Assembly: GCA_027577595.1 (NCBI GenBank)
Contig: JANBRJ010000041.1
Coordinates: 62,001 to 126,000, forward strand
DNA: 64,000 nt
Direction of reading: 5' to 3'
Source of the DNA: Coemansia sp. RSA 487
Lineage: Eukaryota > Kickxellomycota > Kickxellomycetes > Kickxellales > Kickxellaceae
Under the pieces are notes generated by a model, which ran no database searches, had not been told where the DNA came from, and saw only the letters and a program-made list of their open reading frames with translations. The translations under genes were made by a program, and so were the position numbers. This document shows positions 41,122 through 51,400 of the stretch, one piece after another; within the stretch, counting starts at the first letter, position 1, and each line of letters opens with the position of its first letter.

Positions 41122-41807
41122 TTGCTGATTCAGGAATTTTCTATGTACTGCTGGTGCAGCAGCAGGATATTTTTCCTTCCGTATCGCATTTGGATCCTCA
41201 GCTGATAGTTCATTTACGGTGCGCACTTTCACATTGCGGTGTACAATTTGATAAATGCGCAAAGCTAGTGGTTTATATTGTATCGTGAGAACTGCTAATT
41301 ATGCATTCTATAGAAAGGGCATGAGCCAGCTGTCATTAGCGCCCTGGAGCTTGGATTGCTAGTGTGCATGCATATTAGGAACGTCCCTATCAATATAACC
41401 GCAGCAATTGTATGTCTTTGACAGCTTCTTTAGAAAATAGATATGTCTGGCTGTTGATCCATTTGTTGCTCTTTTCTCCACTCTGCTTCCTGTAATCGCT
41501 GAACGGATTTCCTGAGAATTTTCCACACAAAAAGAATGACCATGCTAACTTGCTTTCAGCGTCTTTTTATGCTGCATAGCTTTGTACGCAAAGAGTGAAT
41601 GTAATAAATGTTGGAAAAAAAGTGAAATTATCTGAAAGGAAAATTTGGGTTGGTTCAAGGAAGATATAAAAGAAACGATGAATGCTGCCGCTTGACTGTC
41701 CTTTAATTAGCCATACAAACATATATTTATGCCATTTCATCCATCCTTATCTATTTAGCGAATTGGGTTATTTTTATGTTTTCAAACGTACCTTGTTACT
41801 AGTTAAA
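41122..41807. other. Intergenic between tandem GDSL copies, with TATA box
   Basis: About 690 bp. TATAAA at 41665-41670 lies 143 bp before the copy 2 start. An in-frame ATG at 41682 would add 42 hydrophobic but non-signal-like residues and is considered 5' leader. No decayed fourth copy was noticed. Confidence 0.5.
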
Positions 41808-42899
41808 ATGTGGCTTTGTGTTTCGACTTTTATTGCTGCGTCTGCCGCTATTGTCTCTTCAGTGGCTGCCTTGCCATCGGGAACCCATTCCAACGAACTC
41901 CGTAGTTTAACCGACCCCACGCTCTACATTTTTGGGGACTCGCTGTCCGACGTTGGAACACTCAAGACCATGACTCTGGGTCTTGTTCCGCCAAAGCCGT
42001 ATTGGGAAGGCCGCTTTTCATCCGGCCCTGCTTGGAACGAGTACCTTGCACTTCTTTTAAAGTACAATTTGTACAACAGGGCACTCGGTGGAAGCACATC
42101 GGACAACACCCACTCCACTCTTATCGATATATTGAATATCAACATTCCAAGCACCCAGGACCAAATAAACTATTTCAAATTTACAAGGCCACTGTATAAA
42201 CTTGACCCGTCACGCAAGAAAGATGTCGCTGTGCTTGAGGTCGGTGCAAACGACTTTTTCGCAGAGCTTACTAATCTCAAGAGCAAAAAACTGACCATCG
42301 ACAGCTTTGTCAACACATTGTCGACGACTGTGATGAGCCAAGTTGACCAACTACACAAGATCGGATTCAAGAACTTGATTGTAGCCAACATGGCGGCTAT
42401 CCAGTACACACCTATGTCCAACGAGGACAGCGAGACACGCCAGATTGCGCAAACCATGGTGATCGAGTACAACAAGCTGCTAGAGTCGGCAGCCGCATCG
42501 TGGAAGAGCAGTGCCAAGGACGTTGGCTTCTTTGCCATCGGTGATATCGGCGGCTTTGTTGAGTTGACTATAGGGTCGCCAGCGATCATTGGAGCACTTG
42601 ACCTTAACGATACTAAAAGCTCTTGCATTGCTGGTTTGGTCACTGAGTCTGTTGGTGATTTGCTTCTTTCGATCATCAATAGTGCTGATACGCCAACGTG
42701 CGCTGACCCAAGCACCAAATACTTCTTTGACGATATTCATCCCGCTGAGCGCATCCACCGTCTGTTTGGATACTATGCAAACGAGCTGGTTAAAGCGTTG
42801 TTTAGCGGGTCAACCTACGACCTAAACGAAGAAAACCTGCTTTATCTTATTAGCACATATAAATTGAACACAAAGGCTCCAAAGCCTGCATCCGTATGA
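41808..42899 (+). CDS. Secreted SGNH/GDSL esterase-lipase, copy 2
   Basis: A 363-residue paralogue of copy 1 with the same order: signal peptide (MWLCVSTFIAASAAIVSSVA), block I FGDSLSD, block II ALGGST, block III GANDFF, block V FFDDIHPAERIH and C-terminal APKPASV. The start at 41808 is chosen because a good signal peptide begins there; the frame is open to an ATG at 41682, but those extra residues make a poor leader. Similar TATA placement to copy 1 suggests the promoter was duplicated with the gene. The catalytic residues are intact. Confidence 0.92.
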   Translation: MWLCVSTFIAASAAIVSSVAALPSGTHSNELRSLTDPTLYIFGDSLSDVGTLKTMTLGLVPPKPYWEGRFSSGPAWNEYLALLLKYNLYNRALGGSTSDNTHSTLIDILNINIPSTQDQINYFKFTRPLYKLDPSRKKDVAVLEVGANDFFAELTNLKSKKLTIDSFVNTLSTTVMSQVDQLHKIGFKNLIVANMAAIQYTPMSNEDSETRQIAQTMVIEYNKLLESAAASWKSSAKDVGFFAIGDIGGFVELTIGSPAIIGALDLNDTKSSCIAGLVTESVGDLLLSIINSADTPTCADPSTKYFFDDIHPAERIHRLFGYYANELVKALFSGSTYDLNEENLLYLISTYKLNTKAPKPASV

Positions 42900-42998
42900 A
42901 AAAAAGAAGGGTCGTCTATTATGATATTTCTAGTCAGTATAATCATTAAAATCCTCGAAAACAAACAACTAGGTACTTTTGATTAAGACTAAAAAATG

Positions 42999-44102
42999 CT
43001 ATATACTAGCAGGTTTTGGCGCTGGGTTTGCTAAGCTATATTGTGATATTAGTGAAAGTAAGTTTTCTTTGGATAACAGGTCATTAGAAACACCAGCATC
43101 GCCGTTATTACTGGATAGTATTTGCTGGAACAGTTGAAAAGCATAGTATCCAAACAATCTGTGGACGCGCTCAGATGGATGGATGGGATCAAAGAAAAAA
43201 ACGCTTGCTGGATCTTTGCAATTGGTAGCTTCTTTGGCACCAGACTCAAAGACCACGTATTTCAAAAAGTCAAGAAATGTTATACTGTCTTCAAAAAGAC
43301 TGAGCCACCGGCCATTAGCGCAAAAAGTCGTGGTGTCTGTTATTCCAAGCGCATGTGTGATGTCTGGAGACATTGCGATGTTGAGAAACTCACCAAGGTC
43401 GATGACAGCAAAGGAATCGATGTTTGCTAACTTTGACCACTCTTTGGCTTTTGTATCAAGCATTTTGTTGTACACAGTAACCGTTGTGGCAGCCAAGAGT
43501 GACCGGGTTTTCCTTATGACTATTGGAGTATACTGCATAGACGGAAGGTTGGCAACAAGAATCCGTTTGAATCCGATCTGTTTAAGCATCTCTAACTGCA
43601 AAACAACGACATCAGATAGTTGGTCGGAAAAAGCATAGGCCGACTGTTTACCATTATCAATGTCAACAAATGCCGAGTTTGCGTCGTTGGCACCAATTTC
43701 CAGCACAGCAACATCGGCGGATTGGACAAGTGGGTAGCGAGTATTTGCCTTTGCGCGTGCAAACTCTTGTATTTGGTCGTGTGTTGTTGGTGGGTCCAAC
43801 GGAATAAAATGGAGAAACCATTGGCGAACACCTGTGGATTTTGCTAGCCCCACAGCATGGTTCGAAAGGTTGTAGTCGAGTAGCAGTGATAGATACTCGC
43901 TCCATACTGGACCAGATGAAAATCGACCGCTCCAGTAGTATGGTGGCGGTACTAGTCCGTGTGTTAGCTGCTTGAGATTACCAGTATCGGAGAGGGAGTC
44001 ACCAAAAACGTGCACTGTTGGTCGACTTATCGGTAGAGCTTGGATCAGCATGCAAGTATAGGATATCAAGAAGATTAATGATGATGGCGTCAATAGAAAC
44101 AT
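42999..44102 (-). CDS. Secreted SGNH/GDSL esterase-lipase, copy 3 (inverted)
   Basis: A 367-residue paralogue on the opposite strand, its stop only 100 bp from that of copy 2. A signal peptide starts MFLLTPSSLIFLISYTCM. Blocks are FGDSLSD, then a variant block II (AVGLAKS in place of GGST), block III GANDAN, and FFDPIHPSERVH; the C terminus is APKPASI. The GG-S-T block is changed, so the oxyanion geometry may differ, while Ser, Asn, Asp and His are present. It is the most diverged of the three. The frame is open to a TTG at 44195, but the first ATG with a signal peptide is 44102. A TATAAA lies about 120 bp upstream (44217-44222). Confidence 0.88.
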   Translation of the reverse strand: MFLLTPSSLIFLISYTCMLIQALPISRPTVHVFGDSLSDTGNLKQLTHGLVPPPYYWSGRFSSGPVWSEYLSLLLDYNLSNHAVGLAKSTGVRQWFLHFIPLDPPTTHDQIQEFARAKANTRYPLVQSADVAVLEIGANDANSAFVDIDNGKQSAYAFSDQLSDVVVLQLEMLKQIGFKRILVANLPSMQYTPIVIRKTRSLLAATTVTVYNKMLDTKAKEWSKLANIDSFAVIDLGEFLNIAMSPDITHALGITDTTTFCANGRWLSLFEDSITFLDFLKYVVFESGAKEATNCKDPASVFFFDPIHPSERVHRLFGYYAFQLFQQILSSNNGDAGVSNDLLSKENLLSLISQYSLANPAPKPASI

Positions 44103-45246
44103 TATAGAGGTGTCATAAAACTGGGCGTGAATTGGCGTTATTAGCAGAGAAAAAAGCAAGGTAAATGTAATAATAAAAGCTCTCGAATCCCTCAACGTTG
44201 AAGCAGCTTAATGCCGTTTATAAACAGCTGAGGAATATAAACAAACGAGTAGATAGCCGCTCTACCCAGGAAAGCAAGGTCGGAGGAGCTCGTGTAGGAT
44301 TGGAGCACCCCAATGTCTTGTATAAAATGATTTTTAGAAACGAAATAGATACTGTTGTGTCAGCCGTTATAAAGGTGAATGCTGATGTATCATATGTAAA
44401 AATCCAGTCGACATGGCGCCTTCCTTTTTCGCAAGGATAGTTCGAATTGCAACAAGAGCTTTGGGCTAGAAGGATAAAGCAAAAGTATTGGCATTTCTAT
44501 ACGACACGGTAGGATACAGCCCATCCGTTTGGCTATTTAACAGAAATCAATATGGCTATCAAACCCCGTATCTTCGCTTAAACACGCAAATGCAAAAAGA
44601 TGAAAAAGCAATGTGTGCGAAGAACGAAACGAAAGTAGCTTGTGACAATTGCATATCTAAAAGGGGCAAAGGATGGCGAAGAACAGTTGGGGGTGGGTGA
44701 TCTGCCAGGTTTGTTCGTCTTGGTCCAAAAAAAGAGAAAGAGAATATCGTAAAAAGGAAATAGCATGTAGAAGGTGGGACTGCGTGACAATGTGGCTGTA
44801 CTTTATGATGTCTCTTGTATTCACAATTGGCTAACTTGGTTATGAAAAAGGAGCCAACATTGCTGAAAAGAGATTGCAAATCATGAGGTTTTTCCTTTGT
44901 CTTTGCGGTCCAAAATCAACAAGTATAGCATGGATTTCATGATGAAGAGGATGAAAAAGACATTTAACTCCCTGTGCTGTGATAGTGCAGAAAAATGCAG
45001 CCCATCAACTTGCTAATAAACAAGCGAAATGTGTGATGGCTCGGAGAAGTACCAGCTTTAGCCATATGAACGACGATTGTCCAAAAAGAAAGTTTTCAAT
45101 GCTAGATATGATTAATAGGATTGTATTAAATCACATTCTACCGGTATGTACACATAACGTGCATCATTCAGCCAAGAAAAAAGAGTATGTGCGGCCATCA
45201 GCACCGTAAATAAAAGGAGGGGGAAATCGCAACAAACAAGCTTCCT
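44103..45246. other. Intergenic, nothing certain
   Basis: About 1.1 kb. It holds the promoter of the third GDSL copy (minus) and the 3' region of SNU13. Open frames here begin at TTG or lack family features. No tRNA; a TTCGAA near 44440 was checked and does not sit in a tRNA-like fold. Confidence 0.4.
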
Positions 45247-45908
45247 TTAAATAAGAAGCTTCTCGATCTGCTGCTTGATGTTGGTGATCTGGGGCTTGAG
45301 ATCCGAGGCTTCGTTGGTGGTGACCGAGGCAGCAACAACAGAACGCGAGACACCGCACGCACGACCAAGAGCGGTCTTCGAGGGAACAAAGACGTAGGGG
45401 ACGTTCTTGTCTTCGCAAAGCAGAGGCAGATGGAGGAGGATCTCGATGGGCTCGCAGTCGGCAGCCATAATGATGAACTCGGAGATACCGCGGTTGAGGG
45501 TCTTGGTGGCCTCGTTGGCGCCCTTCTTCAGCTGCTTGTAGTGCGATGCCTGCTGCACAAGATCCAGGATCTTGGTACTGAGCGTTGCGTCGGCAAGAGG
45601 AAAAGCCTTGGGGTCAACTTCCGTGGTCTACACACGCCAAAAACGGATTGTTAACGAACAATAAAGAAACACACTTGCTTCGTTAGTAACCATGATGTTA
45701 TCGTAGTATGTTTGTTTGTTTTCACTGGATCGGTGGTGTTAAGAGCAAGAATCAGATATTAAAAATCACAGCTGGTTACATGTTTATAATTGATTGTTGG
45801 TTTCAAAGTGAGCTGGGTGTGAAATCATCACATTCGTTGCTTTATACGATGCACAGAAGAGAAAGCATATCTCCAGCGGTTGAACAAAAAATACCAAAAG
45901 CTTACCAT
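45247..45908 (-). CDS. SNU13: Snu13 (15.5K/NHP2L1), box C/D and U4 snRNA kink-turn binding protein
   Basis: Two exons: 45908-45906 contains only the ATG, directly followed by a GTAAGC donor; the 278-bp intron ends at a TAG; exon 2 is 45627-45247. The product is 127 residues (yeast 126, human 128) and starts [15 protein letters not shown], the expected Snu13 beginning. The L7Ae fold is clear: [16 protein letters not shown] is the RNA kink-turn motif and [16 protein letters not shown] the core. Snu13 binds kink-turns in U4 snRNA and in all box C/D snoRNAs, so it serves both splicing and rRNA 2'-O-methylation. The intron contains a box C/D snoRNA candidate on the same strand. Confidence 0.95.
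45744..45841 (-). ncRNA. Candidate box C/D snoRNA in the SNU13 intron
   Basis: On the minus strand within the intron: box C GTGATGA (45831-45825), box D CTGA (45755-45752), and a terminal stem pairing AGCAA(C)GAA (45841-45833) with TTCTTGCT (45751-45744), 8 pairs with one bulged C, next to the boxes. A D'-like TTTGA (45807-45803) follows an 11-base stretch ACCCAGCTCAC (45818-45808) that is complementary to a conserved large-subunit rRNA segment GTGAGCTGGGT, as I remember it. A GTGATTT C'-like box lies upstream of D. Length about 98 nt. The rRNA pairing is from memory; boxes and stem are direct. Confidence 0.72.
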
Positions 45909-46721
45909 TATTTATATTTTTGAAATCTGACAAAAAGCAAAAATCTGAAGAGTGAAAAATAGCGAAACAAGCGAACGGATGGAGAGAAAAGCTTGGTCTG
46001 GAAGATTGTGCCAGAGTCCCGTTGTTTTATACTGAAAAACAAACACAAAAGATTCCAAAAAAAAAGAATCATGAAAAAATTGCTAACCGCGTAATCGTCC
46101 GATCTGATCATTGTGATTGGGCTGATAAATCCAAAAAAGCATAATCACTGCATCAAGCCAGCATTTTGTCCCTTGCATAAAGTGCACTGCTTTAAAAAAA
46201 AACATAAAATGCACTGCAACAAAAATAAATAAAACAAAAATAAAGTGCACTACAGTGGGTCTTTTCAAATAATGCTGCGGCTTATCCATGACTTTTATGC
46301 GGCTCACAGCTATTCCAGCAGCGTTTTTCAGGAGAGTTGGCTCAATATCAGCACATCTTGGTTTGCTTTTGATCTGGGAGGGGTGATACAGCCAGGTAAG
46401 TTAACGACCACACCATCCTCCTCTCAGCACGCTGCTCTTCATTATCCCTCAGAACAAACATTCAACACAGGCAGTTCGTGTTGCCATCATTGTGCTCAGT
46501 TTGCTTAAATGTTAGCTTTAACTTTCCGACTCCAGTTGCTTAGTAGCTGGGGTCTTATATTGATTTCAATGATTCGGATTGGCAAAAAATTCTAAAAAAC
46601 AAAATGTGGTTTTTTTTGATGCACAGCAAAGGACACGTACAAGCCACTAGCCAAATGTAATCGCGATTAATGTATACTGCGCCAGCAAGGAGACCAGGAA
46701 AGCACAGTTTGCTTGCACTAT
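45909..46721. other. Intergenic, AT-rich with imperfect short repeats
   Basis: About 810 bp with the SNU13 promoter and the 3' region of the next gene. Three AAARTGCAC strings occur at about 46180-46250, spaced 25-35 bp. An 87-codon frame at 46245 starts with GTG and was not called. Confidence 0.4.
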
Positions 46722-47270
46722 CTAAATTCCAAGGGCATATTTGAGGATGAGTGGCATAAGCGAATCCACTGCATTTGCAGTTGCCTTGACCAGCTGGCGC
46801 GATGGACCAGCTGGTAGAACACCATTAACAACACTAGCAAGCTCCTTTATAATAGGGCGTAGTGCATGAGCAGCCTTGTTGATTAGTTTTGTGGTAGAGT
46901 CATCAGAATCATCAGAATCGCTAGAAGAATCATCGTCATCCTTAGCACGGTTTTGAACGCCTGAATTTGCAGATGTGACAGTACGTCTTTTCTCAACCAA
47001 AGTGCGGATCTCATAAAGGGTGTCGACAAGACGACCACTGAGCTGCTGGACAAGTGCTTTGGCTTCGGCTTGGCTGAGCTCCTTTTCTTTGTCCCTGTCT
47101 TGGTCCTGGTCCTGGGCAGGTGTGGCATGTGCAAGGATGGTTGGACTAGGCAGTGTTGTTTGTGCTGACAGTTGCAAGTCCTGGTTGATTGGAGCAGCAG
47201 TCGCCGATAGGCAATGCAGAAGCACAACTATGCACAACGATAAGAGAGTAGGTAATCTATCCAGACGCAT
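46722..47270 (-). CDS. Secreted acidic helical protein, unknown function
   Basis: A 182-residue protein with a clear signal peptide (MRLDRLPTLLSLCIVVLLHC, cleavage near ATA-A). The mature part has a charged stretch (QDQDQDRDKEKELSQAE), a helix with LVQQLSGRLVDTLYE, an acidic low-complexity block DDDDSSSDSDDSDD and a hydrophobic helical end (IIKELASVVNGVLPAG, ANAVDSLMPLILKYALG). No domain recognised. The ATG at 47270 is used; the frame continues two codons to a TTG. Like the protein at 19004-19588 it combines signal peptide and acidic repeats, but the sequences do not align beyond composition. Confidence 0.62.
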   Translation of the reverse strand: MRLDRLPTLLSLCIVVLLHCLSATAAPINQDLQLSAQTTLPSPTILAHATPAQDQDQDRDKEKELSQAEAKALVQQLSGRLVDTLYEIRTLVEKRRTVTSANSGVQNRAKDDDDSSSDSDDSDDSTTKLINKAAHALRPIIKELASVVNGVLPAGPSRQLVKATANAVDSLMPLILKYALGI

Positions 47271-48475
47271 ATTCAATTTACAATGTTCCTTGGCATGTGT
47301 ATCAAAGGTGGAATTGACATAAGATAAAAAGAGAAGAAAGAAAACCTATTTGGTGTTAAGTGTTGGAGGTAGCATATGAAATACATATTTCCTGCATTTT
47401 GGGCAATATGGCTACAATTTAGGCAGTAATCAATGCTTTAAAGGGCAATTTTAGTGACATGCTGCACTTGATGTCAAGGAAGAAGATCAGGGGCGGGGAA
47501 ATGAAAAAGGGGGAAATTACATGGTGCATGGTGCATCATTTGCATCTTGTGTGTCTGTTTTTTCGGGATTCAAAACGCCAACGACAAACGTAGATTATAT
47601 GAACCACAACAGCAATGCTGAGCAATGTCAATATGCCTTTACTCGCTTTGTCTATTGCCATCATGGTTTGAGATGCGCGATTAAATGAGTTTGCTGTCAC
47701 CACGGATGTGCTTGGTTCTCAGAATGGTTCTACTTCTAGAAGCTCACTTGATCCGCCTATGCTGAAAGCGCTACTGTCAGCATGCGTGAGGGAGACGGAC
47801 GAACAGGATAAGCAGAGGAATGAGGGAGAGGGATTTGTTCTTGCGGATTTGAGGAGAACAGTGTGATTGGGCAGACAGAAAAGCACAGTCGCCTTTTTGG
47901 GGGGAGGAGAAACGGCATTTACAGGCTGTTACCTTTTGTTAAAAAATTTGCACACCCCATGTTCTGTTTTCTGTTGTTGGCGTGCGTACCAAAAATCCTG
48001 CCAAATAATATCTCTAGAGCGCGCTCTTTATACAAGCTGTGTGCAAAATGGCATGGCTCAGTTGGGCTCAGGTGTGCATTTTGAAAGTCCCTTCAATCAC
48101 TCGCGTTTTCCCACTTTTATGTCCTTAATCAATTGTCACACTTTTTTTTATCTTTTGCTCACACCCCTTTCCTCCTCTCCCTCTGTTTTTTCTTCAATCA
48201 CACTTGTTAGGAATCTCTTTTTTTCTTTCTTTCTTTCTTTCATTCCGAAGAGGTACATTACTTTTTCTATTTCAGATTTTCTGCTAGAGGCTGTTATTAA
48301 CCGAGCTCTTGGCTTCTTTCTGCGGTCTTTTTATCTCTATTATATTGTTATCCACAAAGTACCAGCAGTATACGCGCGTGGTACCAGAAACACAACCTCT
48401 TTTTTTCTTGTACAGAATACCACAGTAAAGTTTACTTTAGCTGGTCTAAACCTTATTGTAACACAGATAGCGAAC
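47271..48475. other. Intergenic, upstream of the BED-methyltransferase gene
   Basis: About 1.2 kb. A (TTTC)n tract at about 48218-48241 lies in a T/C-rich leader. The frame containing the BED exon is open upstream from 47867, but the upstream residues are Phe/Ser/Leu-rich and not protein-like. No other gene was recognised. Confidence 0.4.
48218..48241 (+). repeat. (TTTC)n simple repeat
   Basis: A short tetranucleotide run inside the T/C-rich leader of the BED-methyltransferase gene. Confidence 0.7.
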
Positions 48476-51400
48476 ATGGCACCAAAGCACTTTGCGCCAG
48501 TATGGCAGCACTACGAGCGGCACGAGCCCACGGGACGGTCAAAGCACCACCGGGCTATATGCAAGTTTTGTAAATACGAGCTCTCTGGGCAGCCAGAGCG
48601 CATGAAGACCCATCTGCAGAGATGCAGCGGCTGTCCTCAGCACATCAAGGATGATTTTGGCGCCGAAGACGCGCAGGCGCAACAGTCGACGGGAGGCGAC
48701 GGTGGAGCGTCGTCGGCGTTTGGAAGAAACAACTTTGCCATTTCGACGTCAGCAATGGAGTTCGAGCAGAGCGAGGATACAGCAGAGCCATCCCGGCCAG
48801 GCGTGCGGATGTCTGGGCCGCCGATAAGTGCTACAACACCGATGAAGCGCAGGCGGTCGATGGAGATTGGCAGCGGGGCTGAGGGACTGGCTGGGCTTCC
48901 CTGGGCACCCATGGCGAATGCCAGTGCAATTGCTCCAACACGTAAGTATCGTCTTTTCATTTCAATTCATTCCCTCTATTAGCGTCGGTGTCTGCTGAAT
49001 GCAGTGTGCATGCACGGGTAAAATACCGTGCTTGTTTTCTCTCCCAGCGACCCCTGGTGCTCTTGGGTTCTTGGTCTCTCAGAACACAGCGTGCACAAAA
49101 AGGGGGAGGGGAGGTTTGCTGATCGGCTTTTGTTCGCACGCATTTCCAGGGGGAGAGAAAGCTCAGGGCAGGTAAACAGAGATGTGCGCAAGCGCCTGTT
49201 TCTCTAAAAGTGCAAAGTGGACAGGCATGCATGTTGCATTGTATTCCTTGGGAAGAAACACCTCTGTATCAATCTATTCTACGATGTCCAGCGTTTGCTG
49301 CTTCATTTTGCCCATGTTCTTCTTCTTCTGTATATGCATGCAGTATGCGAAGACGTTTAACGCGACACATACGATCCCTCCCTTCTTCTCCATCTTATCC
49401 AATGTTTGGCTGCAATCGTCCTCCATGTTTATCGCATTCATTGCACTGGATGTTGCGTTGTCGATTTTTATCGATCAAGATGCACAAATTGTAACATGCT
49501 TGCTAATCTATGTGCAGCTGTTATCCGGCTCCAACCCACACAACCCGTATCCCTATATTCTATGTGTATGTAGAAACTGCTGTTCCGCCAGCGTTTAGCA
49601 CGCCATATGCATCTTCAGCTGCAACCACATTCCCTCCACCGCCGCCGCCTCCACAGGCACCTGCCTCCACAGCATCAACGACAGCACCACCACCACTACA
49701 TCCTCCGCAATCTGCTTCTGCTGCTGTTAGTGCCACAAACTCCTCTGGAACGTCTGCACACAACGCAGCAGGGATTACGGGTGGTAGCAGTAACAATGGG
49801 CCCCACGCACCACTGACACCAGCAGGCGCGGCGCAAATGGGGGGAAGCAGCATGCAGGCTCCGTACCACGTATACCAAAGCGAAGCATCGCCGTTTTCAG
49901 GCGTGTACGAGAACGTGCGCGGCTACTACTCGCGGTATACGCCGATAAATAAGATGCAGACGTCAATAGGCCCGACGATCTCGCCGCACCCGATAATCCG
50001 CGACGCCATATCCAAAGTGCCCAAGCCTGTGCGCGACCGGTTCTATGGGTGTGGCACGCCACTGCCGACGGGAATCGACGGATTGCGGGTTCTTGACCTG
50101 GGATGCGGCGCCGGGCGCGATTGCTATGTGGCTGCCAAGCTTGTAGGTCCGTCAGGCGAGGTCATCGGCGTCGACATGACTGACGAGCAGCTACGCGTGG
50201 CACGGGAGTTTGTCTCTGAGTACTCGAAGGTGCTTGGGTACCAGCCGCACTTGCGGTTCGTCAAAGGGTACATTGAGTTCCTGAACCAACTGCCCGATCT
50301 GTATTCCGGCTCAATCGACGTGTGCATCTCGAACAACGCAGTCAATCTATCGCCCAACAAGGAGCTAGTTCTGCGCAGCGTGTTTGATATATTGAAAGAG
50401 GGCGGCGAGTTCCAGTTCAGCGACATTTATGCGGATCGGCGGCTGCCCAACCATGTCCGGTCGCATCCAGTACTGATGGGCGAATGTCTTGGCGGCGCAC
50501 TGTACACCGAGGACTTTAAGCGCCTGTGCCAGCGCGTTGGGTTCATGGATGCGCGGCAAGTCAGCCCGCCGGCTGCCGTGCGGATCGAGTCGCCCGAGTT
50601 GCGTGATCTTCTGGGTGCAACACAGTTCTACAGCATCACGTTCCGGCTCTTCAAGTTCTCGCGACCCTCGTCGGTGCTAGAGCCAACACGCGAGGACTAC
50701 GGACAGGTTGCCATCTATCGCGGGACAATCGAGGGCCAGCGGGCACGCACGCGCTTTGACAACAAGTGGGCGTTCGAAGCGAATCGTCCTGTGCTCGTAG
50801 ATGGAAATACGGCTGTCATGCTAGGCGAATCGTGGCTGCGCCGGCATTTTGAGGTACGTGGCGACCGGTCGCAGCATTTTGGCGGATTTATGGCAGATCC
50901 GCCAGCCGTGCAGTACGAGCCGTGGGAGACAGATCCTGAGTACGAGGAGTATGTGCCCGGTATGTCGTTTGGTGGGCTTGATGCTTCATCAATTACTGGG
51001 CAAGAGGAGGCGCTCGTGCGCCGCCGTGGATTCCTGCCGTTCCCCACGCCCTATTTCCTCAACGGACTGCAGAAGCAGAAGCAGCAGCAGCAGCAGCAGC
51101 AACAGTCTGGTGCGTATGGTGCTGGTGATGTCGGAGCACAGGGAATGTCGGAGCGGTCGTCGCCAATGAACGATTCTTACACTTCGCCACAGACAAGGAC
51201 ATTTCACTCACGAATGAACAGCTCCGCGGGTGGCAGCAACCACGTAGCCCATCAGAGGACAGCAGCGCTGCGCGAGCATCCAACGACCTTTCCGCGGCTA
51301 TCGTCGTTTTCGATAAGCCAGAGTAACGTGCGCTCAGATGGCACGACATCTGGGCGGCCACATCCACCATCGAGCATTGGCACCCACCACTATCCACTAG

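Noticed and set aside
41682-41807. Upstream in-frame ATG extending GDSL copy 2 by 42 residues
   Set aside because: It would bury the signal peptide, which starts cleanly at 41808.
44198-44440. 80-codon plus-strand frame upstream of GDSL copy 3
   Set aside because: Starts at TTG and overlaps the promoter of the minus-strand esterase.
45247-45700. Nearer ATG (45695 region, ATG followed by GTTACT) as SNU13 exon 1
   Set aside because: Its donor is weak, whereas the ATG at 45908 is followed by a strong GTAAGC donor in the right phase.
46245-46508. 87-codon plus-strand frame
   Set aside because: Starts at GTG, and ends without any family feature.
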